A program made the position numbers and the translations under genes. The notes beneath the pieces were generated by a model, which searched no databases, was not told the DNA's origin, and saw only the letters and a list, made by a program, of their open reading frames with translations. From NCBI GenBank assembly GCA_958430865.1, contig CAUDNR010002791.1, positions 2,192 to 66,191 on the forward strand: a stretch of 64,000 nucleotides of DNA. Reading direction: 5' to 3'. Positions 12,214 through 22,680 of this stretch are shown piece by piece; positions within the stretch are counted from its first letter, which is position 1, and each line of letters begins with the position of its first letter. Source of the stretch: Entrophospora sp. SA101 (taxonomy: Eukaryota; Glomeromycota; Glomeromycetes; Entrophosporales; Entrophosporaceae).

Positions 12214-12222
12214 TCAGGCCCC
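12183..12222. mobile_element. MITE A right-end fragment
   Basis: Forty bases identical to the right end of the two larger MITE A copies, from 'ATGATTTTTTTGACATGCC' to 'GATCAGGCCCC'. It supplies the stop codon of the secreted-protein gene and directly abuts the TA in front of a family B element. Confidence 0.85.
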
Positions 12223-12225
12223 ATA

Positions 12226-13100
12226 CAGTGTGTCTCAAAAAAAAAGGGTAGTTGGTAAAAATATTGCTTTTAATGCAACAATAGCCAAAATTATATGATG
12301 AAAATTATAACAGAGAATCGGAGGAAATTAGATTATAACATATGAAAATTTTGAAGCATGTTATTATGTAGGCTTTAGAGCAATTATTAAAGAAATTTAC
12401 ACATTGAATTGTTTTTTTCAAAATAATCAAATTCCTTTTATTTCAAATTGACAAAATTCTAGAAAATCTGGAAGTATGAAAGTATATATATATAATCTTC
12501 AGAACTTTCATTACACACTGGTATAATTTTTTGTATGATTATTATGTATATTTTTGTGTCAGGCTTATTATTAAAAATTTCTGTGTTAAAATTTCAGAAA
12601 CAAAAATTTGGTTTGATTTGATTCATTCGGAGCCTTACATGACAATAAAAATATTAATATTTTTTTTTCCTCATTCCAAAAAAAAAAAAAAAGAATTGAA
12701 TAAAAACATACATAATAATCTTATTTGAATCTTAATATATGGTAATACGTGTTTTAAATAAGCACGAATCTATGTTTTTATGATTTTTAATAAATATTTG
12801 TTTAAATCCTTTGAAAATTTAAAAATGTTAGCTTTAACTGAAGTTCAACATGACAAAATCATTGATCTTTACAAAAATAATGAGCCCATTTCCAAATAGC
12901 CAAAATCTCGATATTTGTAGAACAACAGTTATATTATTAAAAAATATATTGATAGCAAAGGTCTTGCCACAAAGCAGCAAAACAATCAAAGATCTGCCAA
13001 ACAAATAAAAAACAATTTAATGAAAAAAAAACAAACAAATAGTAATGTTTCAACTAGGTGCATCAACAAAAACTTCAATAAAAGGAATTCCTGATTCATG
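12226..13100 (+). mobile_element. Decayed Tc1/mariner-like element (family B) with transposase relic
   Basis: Begins CAGTGTGTCTCAAAAAAAAA after a TA. It aligns over about 390 bp with the complete MITE at 61447-62017 (for example 'TTTAGAGCAATTATTAAAGAAATTTACACA' in both, split by few differences), then diverges. From 12825 a frame reads 'MLALTEVQHDKIIDLYKNN' followed by stops, then 'KKYIDSKGLATKQ'. This looks like the first helix-turn-helix of a Tc1/mariner transposase. Stops and frameshifts make it inactive. No right TIR was found. It is plausibly a remnant of the coding parent of the 61447 MITE. Confidence 0.65.
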
Positions 13101-13928
13101 ATGTAAACTTTCTAGCAGCACCACAATCATTCCTGTAAGCAATAGCAATACTTGTATAATCTGCAAAAAACTCAGCTAATAAGCACAGATTATTTGTAAA
13201 AACCAAGGTTTGTTTGTTATATTCACTCTCATTAATTCCAATGTATATAAGATCTAGATGATCATGTAACAATTTTATATATTAATAAATAATGTTAACA
13301 ATAAGCACAGATTATACTCAAGGTTTGTTTTTTATATACAAAGATAGTAATAGGCTACTTAACTTTTAAGCATTTCTATTACAGTGTTGCTATGATAGTT
13401 TCATTTCATCAATTAATATTATAATAAATTAATAACCTACAAATAATTATAAATCCGTCTCTTATAATTAAAGTCAAAATTTTTCTAACACAACCTTTCA
13501 AGTGGTTATCCCTTAAACGAAATTCTGTGCTAATCAGCACAGAATTTGGAATTGCGATCATAAATTCCAAAAAATAGGCATTTTCCTTGAGTACCACCAC
13601 AACCTTTCCTATTCAGAAAATGATATTTAATGCACCCCACTTTTGTTTAAGGAAAGTTTATTAGGAGTTGCATATCACAAATAAAAAGATAATGTGTGTA
13701 AACATAAAAGTTCACTTGGAATTTTCTTTGTCGATCATTTTATTTAAACACTGAATTTTGCTTTTTTAAATCCGATTTAAATGAAATTCATATCAAAAAG
13801 CTTGGCCCAAATTTCTTATAAATTCTAGAAGTGTAAAAGGCTATCAGATAAGTAAATTCAAATATTCAAAACAATTTTATTTCTAACTTTCCCCAAAACA
13901 ACTATTTTTTAATAATAAAAAAATTAAA
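13101..13928. other. Non-coding stretch with a perfect hairpin
   Basis: Nothing recognisable as a gene. Contains a perfect 12-bp inverted repeat with a 4-base loop at 13520-13547 (AAATTCTGTGCT, loop AATC, AGCACAGAATTT). Possibly more decayed transposon sequence. Confidence 0.5.
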
Positions 13929-14117
13929 ATGAACCCAATTGAACTTCAAGAACAAAGTATTAATATTTTTGAAGATGACCAACTAATTCCTGATTCTGAT
14001 GATGATGAATGTTACATTGCTAATGTTACAAGAAGATTAAGTGGAATTTATGATGACAAATTATCTGACAATCATAATATTTCAGAAATAAACAATGAGG
14101 ATGATGAAATGAATTAA
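13929..14117 (+). CDS. Short acidic hypothetical protein
   Basis: A single frame of 62 aa, 'MNPIELQEQSINIFEDDQLIPDSDDDECYIANVT' in two parts and onward, rich in Asp/Glu/Asn. Codon use is more protein-like than the surrounding AT-rich DNA, and an A-rich leader precedes the ATG. No domain is recognised. It may be a small gene or the first exon of a decayed one. Confidence 0.3.
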   Translation: MNPIELQEQSINIFEDDQLIPDSDDDECYIANVTRRLSGIYDDKLSDNHNISEINNEDDEMN

Positions 14118-14803
14118 TCGAAACTTCAAAATATAGTAGAACTAGAAGTGGTAGAAGAGTTAGTGGTGGAATTAGAGTAAGAAGCAGCCATGGAAGAAGA
14201 ATTGGACAAGGTTAGACTGTATCTCTGATCACCTGGTCCATAGATCTTGAGTGAATTATCTGACTGATACCCAAAGATCAACAAGATTGATAAGGGGGGG
14301 ATATCCCTCTTATATGTGTCACCGATTAAATTTGGGAGAGCATATTTTAATTGGTGATAACAATTATTTTTGTTTTTGTGTGGATCAGAATGAATAGGGA
14401 TCAATGAATTGATTTTGGTATTAGCGAATAATTTTGGTTAAAGAAGATAAAAGTTTTAAATAAAATATTACTATTTTATTTATTTAGTTTTATTTAGTTG
14501 AAACTAATTAACTTTTGACAAAGTTACTTTTACATTAGGTTGAAATCAAGTTCTTTATATACATGTTCATTTACATATTAGCCCGAATTGTGCAGATCTG
14601 CTTGGTTTGGGCAATTCTGCTCAAATTGCGTGTTTTCACTCAGATTGCACAAATTTGCTCACTTTGTACTTGGGCAAATCTGCATGTTTTGAGCAATTCC
14701 GCCTGTTCCAGGAGAATCATCATTAATCTCTACTAAATAAAGTTAAATAAATATGAACGTGCTACAGATTGATTAATTACATGAAACATAACACGAATTC
14801 AGA

Positions 14804-15007
14804 TTAAGGTTGCGGGAGAAACTCCTCCAGAAATCAATCGACAGAGTTTCGACAGGTTACACATTAATTGTTTATTAGAGTTTCGGCAGAGTTTCGCATT
14901 TGGGGTTTTCGCCAATCATCAGAGTTTCGACAGGTTACACATTAATTGTTCATTAGAGTTTCGACAGAGTTTCGACAGTCATTAAGAGGTTTCGCCCACA
15001 ACCTTAA
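14804..15007. mobile_element. Short TTAA-bounded MITE with internal tandem repeat
   Basis: Starts TTAAGGTTGCGGGAGAAAC and ends with the near reverse complement (GTTTCGCCCACAACCTTAA), about 204 bp in all. TTAA at both ends fits piggyBac-type target choice, though the TTAA may simply be part of the repeat. Inside, a unit beginning 'AGAGTTTCGACAGGTTACAC' occurs twice with a 78-bp period (about 14843 and 14921). Confidence 0.65.
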
Positions 15008-18000
15008 TTCAGATGATAATAAATAATTATACACGTTATTGATAAATAATAAAAATAAAAATAATAAAAATAAAATAAATAAAAATAAAACAAAATAAAA
15101 ATAAAAATATAAATAAAATTTAAATTGTCCCGGAATTAAGAGATTCGACCAAAAGATCTGCATCAAAATCTAATTCCGGTAACATATGTTTCCCCAGGCT
15201 GAGGCTCTATCTCTACGAAACTGAGGGATAAAGGTGTAAGCTTTCAGAAATTGTCCACATGGGCTGATTAAGGGTAGGATCCATCTATGATATTGTTACA
15301 CATATGTTAATTAACTAGTGACAATTGCAGATTTTGATATTTTTTAAGAAGCACCAAACTTGTGACTACTGCATGTCTTTAACCAATTAGAAGAATTTAT
15401 CTAAAAATCAATTCATTTGATTTATTAAGTACATATTCCACATTATTCATAGTATCTAGGGGTATGGGGGGACAACTCAATGTTGCACATATAGATATTT
15501 GCCGATCTTCCAATTCCAAAACTGTCACCCCTTCAAAAATTAAAAATGTCATACGTTTCATAGTAAAAAGAGAACTTTACATAGAAAACTTTACACACAA
15601 GAGTTTTTGAACAGCCGATGCAAAAAAGTTAAGTTATTATTGTTGAAAGCTTTATACTTCTCAAATTTTCTCTTGATCAGGCTCGAAATGACATTGTTAA
15701 TTGTTAATTACCAAGAAAACATATTATATATAAGATTAATGACAATTATATTAGTCGGACGACATTTCACAGTGACTGATTTTAATATATGATCAACATG
15801 ACACATTTTCTGTACAATGGACTTTGGCGAATGAATTGAACGTAAACTCATTATTAAACAATTTTTGTGCCTCTAAGTAAAAACAATCACTTGCCTTTGA
15901 TTTTTAAAACGCGAGCTTTATGCATTTGTAGCTCTTCCAGTTATGGAGTAATAGCCTCTCAAAGAAACCTATGGTTTTTGACTTCGGAAGCTTAATTCTT
16001 TTCGGAAATCAGCTCTATTGAGATCGTTTTAGCATGATAAGACAGAGTACATTAAGAGCTTTCAGAAAATATATGATTCGGATGGTTTTCTTGGGGAAGG
16101 AAGAAATTAAAAGCAAAAAACGGTTTTATAAGTTATTTATTATTATATATAAGAGCTTTTAACAAATTTTTTTTTCGCATTACTGTTTTCTAACTTTTAT
16201 TATATTAATATTAATAATGATTAGATAATATATGAAAACACAATCTTTTAATTGGAGTTTCTACTCAAAAGGTTACAAAAGAAAAAATATTTTAATATAT
16301 TGATTAATATTTCAACTTAATAAATTATTAATTATTAATATAATCTTTAAATTGAACTTTTGTTTTTTTATTTTTATTGTGAAGAATTTTTAAGATAGTA
16401 GAATTAATGACAAAAATAAGAAAAACAAGATAATCTCAAAATTGAATGAACAGATAACAAAAAGGAAAACTATTAAATATTAGTATTAGGTATCAAAAAT
16501 TATATTAAATGAAATTTAATTAATATATTTATTAGATTTTTTTTTTTTGTCAATATTTAATTGATTATTTGTTACATGTTAAAAATTAAATATGAAAAAA
16601 ATATTTTAAATGATTATATGGCTAAACAATGTACCACTAAAGAAAAGTTTGTGATCTCACTGAGTTTTATATTAACATTATAATTTTTTTTTTTTTCATA
16701 TTATCATACAAGTAATCTCTTAACTTTATTGTATGTTCATGAATCATGTAATTTAAATAGATTTTTCTATGTATAATAATTTTTTATTAATAAATGTAAA
16801 TTAAATTGAATTATATCAGTTTGTAACTTCTGTCCTCATATATAAAAATTTAAACAATAAATGAAAAAAAAAATTTTTTTTTCAATCAATTTACACTATA
16901 ATTGATAAATTAATATTTGCTGTTAATATTCCAATTTTTGGAATAAATTGACGATCTTATAGTCATTAGAAAGCTGAAGTTCCATCATCCATCATACTGA
17001 AAAATTACATATTGTTTATTATAGAGACTTTAAAGATCGCCTACAATTTAAAACATCAACTGCTCATGTTAAAATTCTTTGATTTTTTTAAATTTTGATT
17101 AATTAATAAAAATACTGAACTGATTGGAATGAAAATACCACTATTAGGATGACATTCTGCCCTGGTTTATGGTTATGTGTGTTTGCTGAATTATTGTTAT
17201 ATATTCTTGTACTTCATATCTGACTCATATAATAAAAAACAATATAATTATTTACTGATTTATATTAAATACAATATTAAATATATTCATTTATTAATGT
17301 AGTGAGAGTTATTTTAACCCATTAAATTATTATTATTACCTTTTAGTTTTCTTAGACATAAATATATCCATCCATAAGGTTGATTTTATGTGGTAGTAAT
17401 ATTTATTCCAAAACTCACTATGCTAGTTGAATTAAAAGATATGCTTATTAGTAAAGAATTATTTTATTTACTAAGGAATTATACATTTGAGATGTGGATC
17501 ATAGAAGTTGACCTTGTTTCCATTGTCCATGCCTCACCAACCCAATGTTTTCTAAAAACCGAATGGTGGCTTCTTGTTTATGTTTTATTGAAATTACAAG
17601 TTCAAAATAATTTGTTGTAACATGATTAAGAACTGAAGGTATAACTTTGAACAGACCATTCTTTTCCGTTTTCTTAATAAACTATAGCCGAACTTTTGCG
17701 AGGTAATAAATTAAATCTCAAACAACGTGTGTACAAAGAATCACACTCCTTGTTTAGAAATGTCATGTGGTTTTACTAGTAGCAAATGAAAATTTCCTTC
17801 GATTTTAATAGTAAAAATTGAAATGTTTCACGAAAAAATTACATAGCTACAGCAGTAGACATGTCGATCCCGTGAAATTACGGATGACTGATATACTATT
17901 TCCAGCCCTGGTACCACACGTGAAGAGAAATTTTTTGAACTAACGAGATTTTTTTTTATTCAGCCATCATGAAAATAAAATTTTTCTAATATTAGTAAAG

Positions 18001-18108
18001 TTAAAAAAAGCATATTTTTTGTTCCTTTTTGTTCTTTTTTTAAAGATACAATCATATGTAATATTTTTTTCACAACAAAGCAAGATGATACAATTAAAGA
18101 TTTTTATG

Positions 18109-18186
18109 GAAAATTCCAGAAACGCAGCAAAATTTTGGTAGATCTCACTAGAAATTTCGAGTTTTCAATGTTGACCAATATAAATA
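18109..18186 (+). promoter_or_regulatory. Heat-shock element and TATA box of the HSP20 gene
   Basis: 18109-18121 reads GAAAATTCCAGAA, a perfect three-unit HSE (GAA-nn-TTC-nn-GAA), the binding site of Hsf1 trimers. A second two-unit site, GAAATTTC, lies at 18151-18158, and a TATAAATA box at 18179-18186. All are 150-230 bp upstream of the small heat-shock protein start, which fits stress induction. Confidence 0.75.
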
Positions 18187-18334
18187 TCAAGTGTCTTTGA
18201 ACGAACAAAAAATTCAAATTATTCAAATTATTCAAATACAACAAATTCAATTCAATTCAATTTAATTCAAAAAAAAAAAAAATCGCAAATAAAAATTTTA
18301 TAATTACATATAACATTAATAATAACTTTACAGA

Positions 18335-18863
18335 ATGTCGATCATAAGCTTTGGTTTTGATCCAGAAGTCAATTTTAATCGTTTTTTTTTCGACGACTTT
18401 AAAGATTCAAGCGTATCAAAACGTGGTCGTGGTCGTAGACATGATCGTGACTGGACTCCTTTAATTGATGTTCGTGAAGGTGAAAAAGAATTCACTATTA
18501 CTACTGAATTACCGGTAAGTTTTTTTTTTCATCCTTAGAAATAATAATTTATATATTTTATGTTGACATAAAAATAAATTCTTTCTCTTTTTACATGATT
18601 ATGTATAGGGTCTTACTAAGGAACAAATAGATATTGGCATTAATGATGATGTTTTAACAATCAAGGGCGAAACTAAACAAAGCCAAGAGCATAAAGAGGG
18701 TACAACTCATATCCAAGAACGCCGTTGGGGTAAATTTGAGCGTTCGCTTTCACTTCCCAATAATGTGAAAACTGAGGATATTGATGCTAAATTTGAAGAT
18801 GGCGTTCTTGAATTAAAACTTCCAAAAATTGAACCTATCGGCAAAAAGATTAGCATTCAATAA
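18335..18863 (+). CDS. Small heat-shock protein (Hsp20/alpha-crystallin)
   Basis: Two exons, 18335-18514 and 18609-18863, join to 144 aa. An N-terminal arm 'MSIISFGFDPEVNFNRFF' and an Arg-rich linker 'RGRGRRHDRD' precede the alpha-crystallin domain (about residues 40-138). The domain has 'PLIDVREGEKEFTITTELPG', 'VLTIKGETK', 'WGKFERSLSLPNNV' and the signature 'DGVLELKLPK'. The C-terminal 'ISI' is the I-x-I motif that docks neighbouring dimers. It is an ATP-independent holdase that binds unfolding proteins. A perfect HSE upstream supports heat regulation. Length and motifs are complete. Confidence 0.95.
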
Positions 18864-19640
18864 TTAATAATTGTAACAAGTTGATGTTTTTAAAAATCAT
18901 AATTAAATTTTATTTTATTTAATAATTTTATTGTATTATAATAATTTTTATTTCTATAATCTTTCTTGAATAATTTTTTATTCGTGTATTTGATTTCATG
19001 TAATTAAAAAAAAATAAATTTCTTATTAAAATTGCATAAATATCTGTTGTAATGTTTTGGAATTAAGTATCTTACAAATATTGTTTGAATATGATATGCC
19101 ATTATTTTAGGGGGATTATTTTCATAAAATTATTTATTAATGGTAAATTTTATCTCAAACTTTCATATATTACAATATATATCTCTCACAAATTATCAGA
19201 TTTTAAAAATTTTTATGAGATAATAATGATTTAATAATACATTTTTCAACCATCCAAAAACTAATTTATAATATAGTAATAATAAAATAGTATTAAATAT
19301 ATTAAGTTTAAAAATAAATATGGATATTAAAATATATTAATGTTGTTATACTCGATGATGATGATGATAAATGATATTTTAATCAATCAAAATAACATTT
19401 CCTAATACTAAAAATAAATTAATATGATGAGGATGACTTCTAACCTGTGAATTATTCAGAAATTGAAGTAACCATTGTTGCAGTAGCATGCGCAAATGAG
19501 CTAATTATAATACAAATTTTTTTTTTAAAAGATCAAGTGACACATTGCTGATCAATTCAAAATTTTTTTTGATCTTATACAATGAGGAATACACCAACAT
19601 TAACCAACGTTTAGCTTATTTCTCTCGAGTTCCTTTGAAT
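18864..19640. other. Intergenic AT-rich region
   Basis: Contains the HSP20 3' flank and low-complexity AT sequence. No gene or clear repeat seen. Confidence 0.5.
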
Positions 19641-19880
19641 CGGGCAGTTCAATCTCCCATGTTCAGCCAGGATAATTACGTTCGCATTTACCTTCATCGA
19701 TGGCCAAGGTCGAGTGTGGTAATATGAGGCCCTGTGTCTTGTGAATGGTGAGTGCGAATGCATTCGGGATTGGGGAACTGACTTATCGAAACTGACGTAG
19801 TTTTTTTGAACATTAATTTTTATTATGTTGTCATTTGTAGAAAAGGTAACTTCAACGTTAGTGTCGTCAACAACTTTGTG
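19640..19880 (-). pseudogene. PIF1-like helicase relic
   Basis: On the minus strand, 'NAFALTIHKTQGLILPHSTL' can be read, followed by 'AIDEG'. This is the C-terminal motif of PIF1-like/Helitron helicases (usually ALTIHKSQG or TVHKTQG). An upstream frame ('VEVTFSTNDNIIKINVQKNY' and on) is separated from it by a frameshift near 19770, and the frame soon ends in stops. Probably a leftover of a Helitron or of the large PIF1-like family of these fungi. Inactive. Confidence 0.6.
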
Positions 19881-20318
19881 ATCACACTAATAGTTCCATT
19901 GCATATGTCATGTTCGAAGAACTTATTATTCGGATACATCGCCTATGCATCTTCTTGTATGTGACAGATTATTTGATTATTGAACATGTCTATGAACTTA
20001 TATATAATGATGTCAGAGCATTTATCATCAAAATGGTAAATTACTACAAGTGAAGGAGTTGATACATGTTAGTCTCTTATGTGCAGGATATTCAATTAAC
20101 TTTATTGTCGTCAAGCAAAAGAATGTATGAGCACAAGTTAAAATGAATGAATTCACAAAGGAAAAATTTGAATATTAAAAAATATTTTTTGTTTATTTTT
20201 TAGATCATGCTAATTTTATGTGCAGGAAATTCAATTCACAGAACTTGACTTCATTGTTGTCAAGCAAAAAAAGACAATAAAGAATGTATCAATACAATTT
20301 TGTCAAAGAAAGAATGAA

Positions 20319-20555
20319 TCAACGCACAAATGAAAAATTTGAATACGATTTGACAGATAACGAGATTTTTCTCATCATTTGGTGTTTTTTACTGGCCTTT
20401 GTACCTGAGTTAACAATCTCTTCAGACTTGTTTTGGGTTCTATCATAATCCAACCTTTCAGTATAATCTTTCTCTTCAGTTTGGTTCATTGCATTCTCCT
20501 CTTTGATATTGATCACTGATTTTTGGCTTTCCCTGGAGGGTCTTTGTTCTGACAC
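20319..20555 (-). CDS. Hypothetical charged protein fragment
   Basis: A 78-aa frame ('MSEQRPSRESQKSVINIKEE' ...) that is strongly charged, followed by 'KHQMMRKISLSVKSYSNF'. No domain recognised. It ends within 6 bp of the TIR element at 20561, and another minus-strand coding-like relic (21377-21560) lies beyond that element, so both may be pieces of one gene split by the insertion. Confidence 0.25.
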   Translation of the reverse strand: MSEQRPSRESQKSVINIKEENAMNQTEEKDYTERLDYDRTQNKSEEIVNSGTKASKKHQMMRKISLSVKSYSNFSFVR

Positions 20556-20560
20556 CTGCT

Positions 20561-21358
20561 TAAAGCTCCGAACGGTTCGGTTCAGTTTTTGGTTTTTTCG
20601 GTTTACATTTGACCCAAAAAAAATAAATATAATAACTTCACAAAAAAAAAAAATATTATAGCTTGTAGCTTGGTTTTGGCGAATATGTTTCGAAGTAGAA
20701 ATGCTGGAAGGATCCTGTCTCTAAATACATAGTCTATAATTTTTATACCATAGTAGTGAGGGTCCATTTCTTATCAAAATTAAAATGGAGATCATGATCC
20801 ATTTCATATATAATGCCATGTTTATATACAGCTGGTCAGTTATAAGTCTAATCGTTACATATTTCTATGCTTAGAGTTTCCATTTGTAATAGAAATTCTT
20901 ATTCGAATTATTCATTTTATTCGTTTATTCGCCTTATTCGAATTACTCGTTTTTATTTTGTTTGTTTTGTTCGTTTTATTCGACTAAATTTTCAATGTAA
21001 TTCGAATAATCAAAATTCATAACGAATGAAACAAATGATTCGAATAAATCCTATTCGAATAGAAACCCTAAGAACGTTCTATTTTTTTAAAAAAATTCAT
21101 ATATAAAATTCATCGTCTCTGCAAACTTTTTAAATGCATTCAAACTCTTATTGTTTCAGGTTCTAAACTACAATACCTTTGTAATTAAGTCTGTGCCTCC
21201 AGGAAAAACTCGTTCAACTGGGACACTGATTGCTATAATAAATTTATTAGATTAGAAATCAATAAATTTAATTCCAAGTAAACAGAGTGCAAAAATTAAA
21301 ATACCAGTGACTGCAAGTAGTTTTTAGCCTAAAGCTCCGGTTTCGGTTCGGAGCTTTA
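20561..21358. mobile_element. TA-flanked non-autonomous DNA transposon with nested hairpin
   Basis: Bounded by TAAAGCTCCGAAC (20561-20573) and its exact reverse complement GTTCGGAGCTTTA (21346-21358). TA at both outer ends may be the target duplication. Subterminal 'CGGTTCGGTT' motifs occur at both sides. Inside, 20870-21072 is a second inverted-repeat unit, starting CTTAGAGTTTC and ending GAAACCCTAAG, filled with 'ATTCGAATTA'-like words, probably a nested MITE. No transposase. Confidence 0.7.
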
Positions 21359-21376
21359 CACCTACTTTTATAACTT

Positions 21377-21560
21377 GTTAGGTTCTTACTATTTTTAGTC
21401 CCTGCTCAGATGATGACATGCTGTCTGCATTTTCAGGATGTATGTTATTCCATTCTATCCCCAAAACGATGATCTGGATCATGCTTTTCCCTTTGTAAAG
21501 TCTGCCACTGATAGAGATGACTGTATTTGGACTTAGTTGCTTGGTAACACCAGCGTGTCT
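21377..21560 (-). pseudogene. Unidentified coding relic
   Basis: About 60 codons are open on the minus strand, containing 'PPTEIARHAGVTKQLSPNTV', then 'ISISGRLYKGKSMIQIIVLG' and 'IEWNNIHPENADSM'. The composition is clearly protein-like, unlike the AT-rich surroundings, but there is no start and I do not recognise the family. Possibly part of the same broken gene as 20319-20555. Confidence 0.3.
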
Positions 21561-22088
21561 AGCGATCTCAGTTGGAGGTCAGGTGATTGTATGTTCTCCA
21601 CTTGAGGTGAAATACGAGGTAGAGTTCTTGTTAACTTCCAAAGACTTATATGGAGTCCAGTAATTCCCAAAAGGCTAACATGATGGCAGATCGTACATTG
21701 GTGGTAGTTTTTAAAACCAAAAATATTGTTTGGGTGATGGTGTCCTTTTTTTTAATTCGTCGCATTTTTTGACCCATACAAAAGGTGATTAATTGATACT
21801 CACATCACTAACATGGTTCAATTTTGTGGATCATATGCTGGTTATCAGCGCAAGTGAATGCTTTGTAACGATAATCAACGAATTCGTTGCCATTATATCA
21901 ATCATAGTCAAGTCAGAGGTGACAGAGACTGTTTTAATTAAGAGCACAGCAACAAAAATGGATGACATGTTATTATTATTTGTCAAAGGAAATTGATACT
22001 TTAGATTTTTTTTTTTAAAGACAAAAAATTATCAAAAATTTGATTGGTTCAAATTTTTAATTCAAATTCTAGTGAATAATGCTTTGGT

Positions 22089-22266
22089 ATATAGTCAAGA
22101 CTCATTAAACCGAAGTCTATGTTTTCACAAAAAAAAATCTTTGGTTTAGAAAACCTTAATAAAATTGGCTTATAGAGATAAATTTAATAGGTAGATAATA
22201 AAAACGTCGGTTTACCGTGTATATTCGTTTTATCAAAGCATCGTCTTAATGAGTTCTGACTGTATT
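22089..22266. mobile_element. Short MITE (pogo/Tc1-like ends)
   Basis: The left end reads TATAGTCAAGACTCATTAAA. The right end is the imperfect reverse complement (TTAATGAGTTCTGACTGTA). About 175 bp, no coding capacity, TA at the outer edges. The TIRs are about 20 bp with a few mismatches, pointing to an old insertion. Confidence 0.6.
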
Positions 22267-22439
22267 AGGTTCGTATATAGGTTTTTCTTAAACATTGTCT
22301 TTGTTTTGTAGTGTAGATGTAGATAGTAAGATAAAAAGAAGATCAAATATCTATCCATCAATAATGAGTGATAATATTGATTGTAAAGAAAGATCTTTTA
22401 ATAATTAATCTCTCATGCATGCATCGAACAAAATAATTT

Positions 22440-22680
22440 CATTAATCAGCATTTTTTTGCCGAAACATTAGCCCAAGCAGGTCACAATCTTCAAGGTAAA
22501 AAAAAGAATATTCGGATAAATATTGAGTATGTTTCGGCTAATCACCAAGTTTAAAGAAGAATTGACCCAAGATTTAGAAAAAAACACTGAAGGAATTACT
22601 CTTTCCACTATTCATGGTGTTAAAGGTTTAGAATTTGATCAGCACCTTTTATTCTCCCAAAAAAATTCTGTTTAGGGTTT
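22440..22680 (+). pseudogene. UvrD-like helicase relic
   Basis: Two stretches in plus frames: 'HFFAETLAQAGHNLQG' and, after a disruption, 'EELTQDLEKNTEGITLSTIH' followed by 'GVKGLEFDQ'. 'ITLSTIHGVKGLEFD' fits motif V of the superfamily I UvrD/PcrA/AddA helicases (T-x-H-x-x-K-G-L-E-[FW]). The first stretch fits the segment where these enzymes have an 'EeaLaraGipy' helix. The frame is broken by stops and too short to function. UvrD-like enzymes are mainly bacterial or viral, so a transfer origin is possible but not shown. Confidence 0.45.

Larger units (their letters stand above)
14118..18334. other. Long gene-poor AT-rich region
   Basis: Includes a segment at 14580-14710 with repeated 'GCAATTCTGC/GCAAATCTGC'-like words, a TTAA-bounded inverted-repeat element (14804-15007), polypurine A-rich runs at 15040-15120, and very AT-rich sequence from 16100 to 17350. 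No gene could be supported. The last 250 bp are the promoter of the small heat-shock gene. Confidence 0.6.
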
